A stretch of 64,000 bases of DNA from positions 14,067,501 through 14,131,500 of the forward strand of contig NC_135364.1 in NCBI RefSeq assembly GCF_051622035.1, in the 5' to 3' direction. Shown here piece by piece: positions 59,819 to 64,000 of this stretch. Source of the stretch: Arctopsyche grandis (taxonomy: Eukaryota > Arthropoda > Insecta > Trichoptera > Hydropsychidae). The stretch's first letter is position 1, and every line of letters starts with the position of its first letter. The notes under the pieces are model-generated. The model was not told the origin of the DNA. It saw only the letters and a program-made list of their open reading frames with translations, and made no database searches. The position numbers were made by a program, and so were the translations under genes.

Positions 59819-61535
59819 TTTTGGGTCATCTTCATTTGTTGAACTTTTGTTGTGGTGTTAAATATATAGTTATATATCTTACATGATGGCACGTTGTGTT
59901 GTTTTGTGCATTGAACTGAACGCTGCGTAATAAATAGCTTATAATAAATTAAAAGTGATATCCCAAAACAATCCTAGATTGTATATATTATATGTAAATA
60001 TGGAATATTTAGGATTTTATTTTGGGAGGTTTCGATAGTTCTAGTGTAATTTTTAATTATTGTTGTAAATTTGCACTATTAAAACTACCTCTCAAGGTTG
60101 CTTATATATTCGGAATCGAGGAAAAGTGTTAAAGAGTGTGGATATTAATTACGATTCTCAGTTGTGATCTGTCAGAAGTGTGAAAGACATTGTTGTAAAA
60201 ATACCATTTGAATAATTTTGACACCAAATATGTTAGAAAATCGAAAATATATAAAAAAAAATATAACATCTTATTAAGTTGATCATGTTGACTTTAGGTG
60301 CTAGAACTTATCAATGTTTATTTATTAAAACTTCACTCGTTGAAGATTCCTGCTTAGTTCTTTTTTTTTAAGGTAACATTTTACATTATTTATTCTTTTA
60401 TTTTAAAAGCATTTCCAATTTATTTTATTAGACAATTTAATGTTGAAGAATTTAGACAATTGTAAATTGAATTCATTTTTAGAAAAAGTCAAGTGTAAAA
60501 ATGTAAAAAAAAAAATGTTTGTGTAGTTTTTTTGAAATTTATTTTATTTTTTTACTCCCGGTAAGGTTTAAGTCTTATATCGATCAAGTCAAATGTATTT
60601 TGCATTTATTTTCGCATCTCAAGGTACCGAAATGGAATGTGTCCTGTAACTGAATCAGATTTATCAATATCGCCTATGAATATATTTTATATCTGTATAT
60701 TATATATTATATAATAAAAGTATAAATACGATCAGTTTTAAACATTTCGAAAAGGTGACATCATGAATAAATGGTATAGTTTAGATTGCTTGAGAATGGT
60801 AATGTTATTTAAACGTAACTCGCTTACGTTGTAGCATGTGGTAATATGATGAATTTATTACAAATCAAAGAACATGTCCATACAAACCGTATTAGCCTGT
60901 ATTTTAGATTATTTATATACATATATATACAAATATAATGATATGCGTAATTGTAAAATAATTAAATATGTAATATAATTTTTATTTTATGTATCTGTAT
61001 GCTAATACAGTATAAAACCAAACGTGCTGTTTATTGTGATTTTTGATTATTCCTGAAGTTTTCCAACATTCGTCTAATTTAAAACGATAGCACATCAACA
61101 GCGTCAGCTTTTTGTGTCAAGGCTATACTCGCCTGCTTTCACACATCTCGTTGAGCTTGCTTGTTATGTGTCATCTTTAGCAATTGCTATTTTTTTTTCC
61201 AAATTAATTCTGAAGCTTTGATTAATTGGGATTTCGAATGTATCCGATAGTTGACATTACGAATTCAAATTGGATTTGACCCTTGGTCCTGTCGCACAAC
61301 AAATGCACCCTTCTCCGATTGCTTTCCTTGTTTGAGAGGCGTCCTTCTCCCCTTCCCTCCTCGTAACCCAGTCACACCTCTGTACAAATCTCTAATTACT
61401 CCCGAATCCCACTAACTTTGTGACTCTCCGTTTTGGACAGTGCTACCGAACATTGGGTACGTACATGCAAAAGCTAAATCTCAACCCTGTTTTGAAATCA
61501 AATGTTTTCAATTATGATTCGGAGTTTATAATAAA
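59819..61535 (+). terminator. Chd1 3' UTR with several possible poly(A) signals
   Basis: After the stop at 59816-59818 the first AATAAA signals are at 59929-59934 and 59943-59948, the next clear ones at 60713-60718 and 61530-61535. The transcript end cannot be decided from sequence. No open frame or repeat of note. Confidence 0.5.
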
Positions 61536-63195
61536 GAGCATTGTATAATGTCTTATTTTAAGCGGATGACAATTTAAAAGCAATATTCACAAATGTACAA
61601 TGTATAATGTATTAGAAATATACAAGTATTTATGAGTTGAAGGTAAGTTGTATGTAATAATGGATAAAGTGCACCAATTTTTGAATATTAAAATGATGCA
61701 AATATAACACGCAATAATTGTAACAGACTATTTGGATTATTAGATAAAATGTCGTATGATAAATTGGACTCGTTCAACCATCATCATGAAATTATACATC
61801 CAATTCCAAGGCTGAAAAAAACACATGGTGAATCGTATTCAGGTTTTCAACTGATTGTCACAGTTATACATATGTATGTTTGATCGTATTTTTTAGTGAT
61901 GTATATATGTACATAAGTATTCTACATATTGTATGTAGTGACGCACTTAAAAATCAGCTGATGACTTAAAACATTTATTTATCGCATAACCTTTGGGCTG
62001 TTAAATCAGATAATTAATCGAAAGAGATAATATGTACATATTATACGTCCTTTATTTAAGAGGACAGTCTTATTTCACTGTTAGATTTATTTATTTTTTA
62101 AAATTGCCCTTTTGTAATATCGACTATCGCTAAAAATATTAATGGCGATTTATAAAAACATTCAATTTATAAATTTTATCAAACCTGTATTGATTACACT
62201 GAGCAACAAAAAAATTACCAGAGTGGAATCTTTACTAAATTTGACCAATTAATTTGAATATGACAATGGTTTTTGTTTGTGCAAAAAAATGCGCAATTTT
62301 TACAGGTTTCTTGGCTTTTACAGTCTTAACTCCAAATATAGTATTCCTATGCTAAAAATGAGTATTGGAATCCATAGTCAGATGTTTTTCCTATTGATTG
62401 TAATGTTTAAATGTCTTAAAATACTCATAAATAATTTTGTGGCGAATTTAAATGTCAAAATATACTTTTCTTTTTACATATTTTTTTCGTGACGTAATGA
62501 GCTATTTCGTTCATTTTTCCATTTACCACGTTTGTAAGGATTGCTTTTCTATCTCAATTTTTTTTATTATTTAATCGTACTAATCCGAGTGGTAAATGTC
62601 TTTTAAATTTCAATAATGTGTAATAAATATTATTGTTTAAAATTCTATATTTTGTATGCTAATATTTTATAATAAATGTTATAAACTTATAAAGCATTTT
62701 TTTAAGTTATAAAATGATCTTTATATGTCTTTTATTTTCTCCAAAATATATAGCCACTGTACATATGTGAGTCGGACCCAAACCGTCAGCTGATGGATGA
62801 CAGCATGCTTACGTATTTGATGACGTAATTACAAATAAGATGAACGCTCGAGCGGAAGTGTAATACCGTCACATTAAAAATGTCATTTTGACAAATTGAC
62901 GTCTCTAGCCACTTGATCGTCGCAAGTTTTTGAATATATTAAAAAATCAATGAAAAGTATTTATTTTGAATTTCATTAGTTTGAAAAACTATTCATAGAT
63001 GTCGTTGTAAAGAAACCGAAATTAATTTTTGCGTTATATAAAGTGCAGCGGGTGGGCGTGTGGCGATTTAGACCTAGCTCAAGCGCCCACCGGTGGGCGC
63101 ACGGCGATGAAGTGGTTAGGGATCATTTAAATTCTGAATATGTTACCATCCAATACACAGGGTGAGGTGATAACTAGAGGTAGGATAGCCAAGGG
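61536..63195. other. Intergenic, no gene recognised
   Basis: About 62355-62400 matches the foldback element of Chd1 intron 21 (GAGTATTGGAATCCATAGTC). At 62780-62920 a less AT-rich block contains TGATGACGTAAT, a CRE-like site, and could be a promoter. 63050-63107 holds two direct copies of GGTGGGCG(TG/CA)NGGCGAT with an 18-bp palindrome. No coding region is supported. Confidence 0.45.
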
Positions 63196-63286
63196 GCCGC
63201 TCATTGTTCCATTGTTGTAAATCCTTTGTAAAAAAGGTTCGGCAAACCTTTAACAATGCATTTACAACATTTGAACAATAAGCGGC
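63196..63286. repeat. 27-bp inverted repeat pair (MITE- or hairpin-like)
   Basis: GCCGCTCATTGTTCCATTG at 63196 is mirrored by an AACATTTGAACAATAAGCGGC end at 63286, with four mismatches over 27 bp and a 37-bp spacer. No target duplication is clear. Confidence 0.65.
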
Positions 63287-63639
63287 ACCTTCTGGGTCCG
63301 GGCTTTAGTGATAACTTTTGTCATTGTTGCCGAACATTGATATATGTATGTACTTTTCAGGATATTGATCTACATATATATATATGTACATACAAATGTA
63401 GCGGTTTGAATATTGGATGTATACATTTAGATTACAATTTATTCGAATACAATTTTTAACATATCTATATGTATTCGAATATCCAAGTCTACTCATGCTG
63501 ACACAATCATTCAAGTAAGATTGGCTACTATATTGAATTCTGCATATTTTATTTTTATTTTTATTTTATACAGGTATACAGCCATTTTTACTAACACACC
63601 ATCGGCAACATTTTTATATGTAAATGTTATTCAAGGTCA

Positions 63640-64000
63640 ATTACAAAAACATCGATCATCAAACATTACAATCACCATAGAGACATCTATGCAGTGCCGG
63701 CCTTACACCCGATGGTGCCCTCGGGCAAATTTTTCTCAACACCCTTGGAAAAAACTTTCGCCTTTGGCGCACTAATCTAAAACTTTGAATGGCTTTTGGC
63801 GCTCTAATTTAAATTTTAATGCGCCTTTGTCGCATCGTTTGGCGCCCTAACTTATTTGACGCCCTCGGGTGCCGCCCGACCCAGCCCCCCCCTAAAACCG
63901 GCACTGCATCTATGGACACATTTTTGCAGCATTTTTATATATCAACAAATGTGATGTAAGCTCAAATTTTGCGAGAAATAGAAAAGTATTGCCAATTTGT
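63640..64000 (-). mobile_element. tRNA-derived SINE, copy 8 (cut by the window end, interrupted)
   Basis: The segments 63640-63691 and 63915-64000 rejoin into the central part of the family: CACCATAGAGACATCTATGG, GCAGCATTTTTATAT and TTTTGCGAGAAATAGAAAAG followed by GCCAATTTGT, as in copy 6. The tRNA head would lie beyond 64000. Confidence 0.7.
63692..63906. mobile_element. 215-bp hAT-type MITE nested in a SINE
   Basis: Starts CAGTGCCGGCCTTA and ends AAAACCGGCACTG; the first nine bases are perfect inverted repeats. The target duplication is an exact 8 bp, CATCTATG, at 63684-63691 and 63907-63914. The interior consists of GGCGC-containing imperfect repeats (TTTGGCGCAC, TTTTGGCGCTC, TTTGGCGCCC) and no coding sequence. 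Confidence 0.92.

Overview
The window is AT-rich nuclear DNA of an insect, probably holometabolous; the order cannot be fixed from sequence alone. Evidence: spliced genes with mostly 70-120 bp introns bounded by GT...AG, an insect-type TATA/TCAGT promoter, a tandem pair of insect-type acyl-CoA desaturases, a complete Chd1 gene, abundant TACA/ATAC and AT microsatellites, and many insect-type transposable elements (hAT, mariner-like MITEs, non-LTR remnants, a tRNA-derived SINE family). No prokaryotic or viral gene was seen.

Layout. 1-33,390 is intergenic or possibly long-intron DNA dominated by repeats: two families of decayed non-LTR retrotransposon 3' ends (655-1015, 16860-17290, 26952-27640, 29925-30253), hAT-type MITEs with 8-bp target duplications (6132-6403, 10252-10603, 14780-15380), tRNA-headed SINEs, and one almost complete 2,882-bp hAT transposon (23489-26370) with perfect 8-bp target duplications and a transposase reading frame broken by one frameshift. 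33,392-38,404 holds two head-to-tail acyl-CoA delta-9-type desaturase genes with identical internal exon lengths (131 and 206 bp) and splice phases. The second has a recognisable TATA/Inr promoter and a noncoding first exon. 38,485-44,950 is again repeat-rich. 44,955-47,713 is a ten-coding-exon MFSD12-like lysosomal transporter gene. 49,100-59,930 is a complete Chd1 chromatin-remodeller gene: a GC-rich CpG-island promoter, a first coding exon of only three codons, 25 coding exons and a 1,857-residue product. Its intron 21 carries a large foldback element. 59,819-64,000 holds the 3' UTR and more repeats, ending in a SINE interrupted by a hAT MITE.

The genes do not form a pathway. The desaturases are ER lipid enzymes, MFSD12 a lysosomal transporter and Chd1 a nuclear remodeller. 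The coordinated theme is the mobile-element ecology: a potential hAT transposase source, shorter elements with similar termini, a SINE family with a conserved 3' stem-loop, and nested or abutting insertions that allow relative dating. I found no convincing undescribed protein system. The most unusual items are the foldback element inside Chd1, the perfect 25-bp-TIR MITE directly upstream of the Chd1 CpG island, the SINE 3' stem-loop and an unexplained open frame at 31819-31998.
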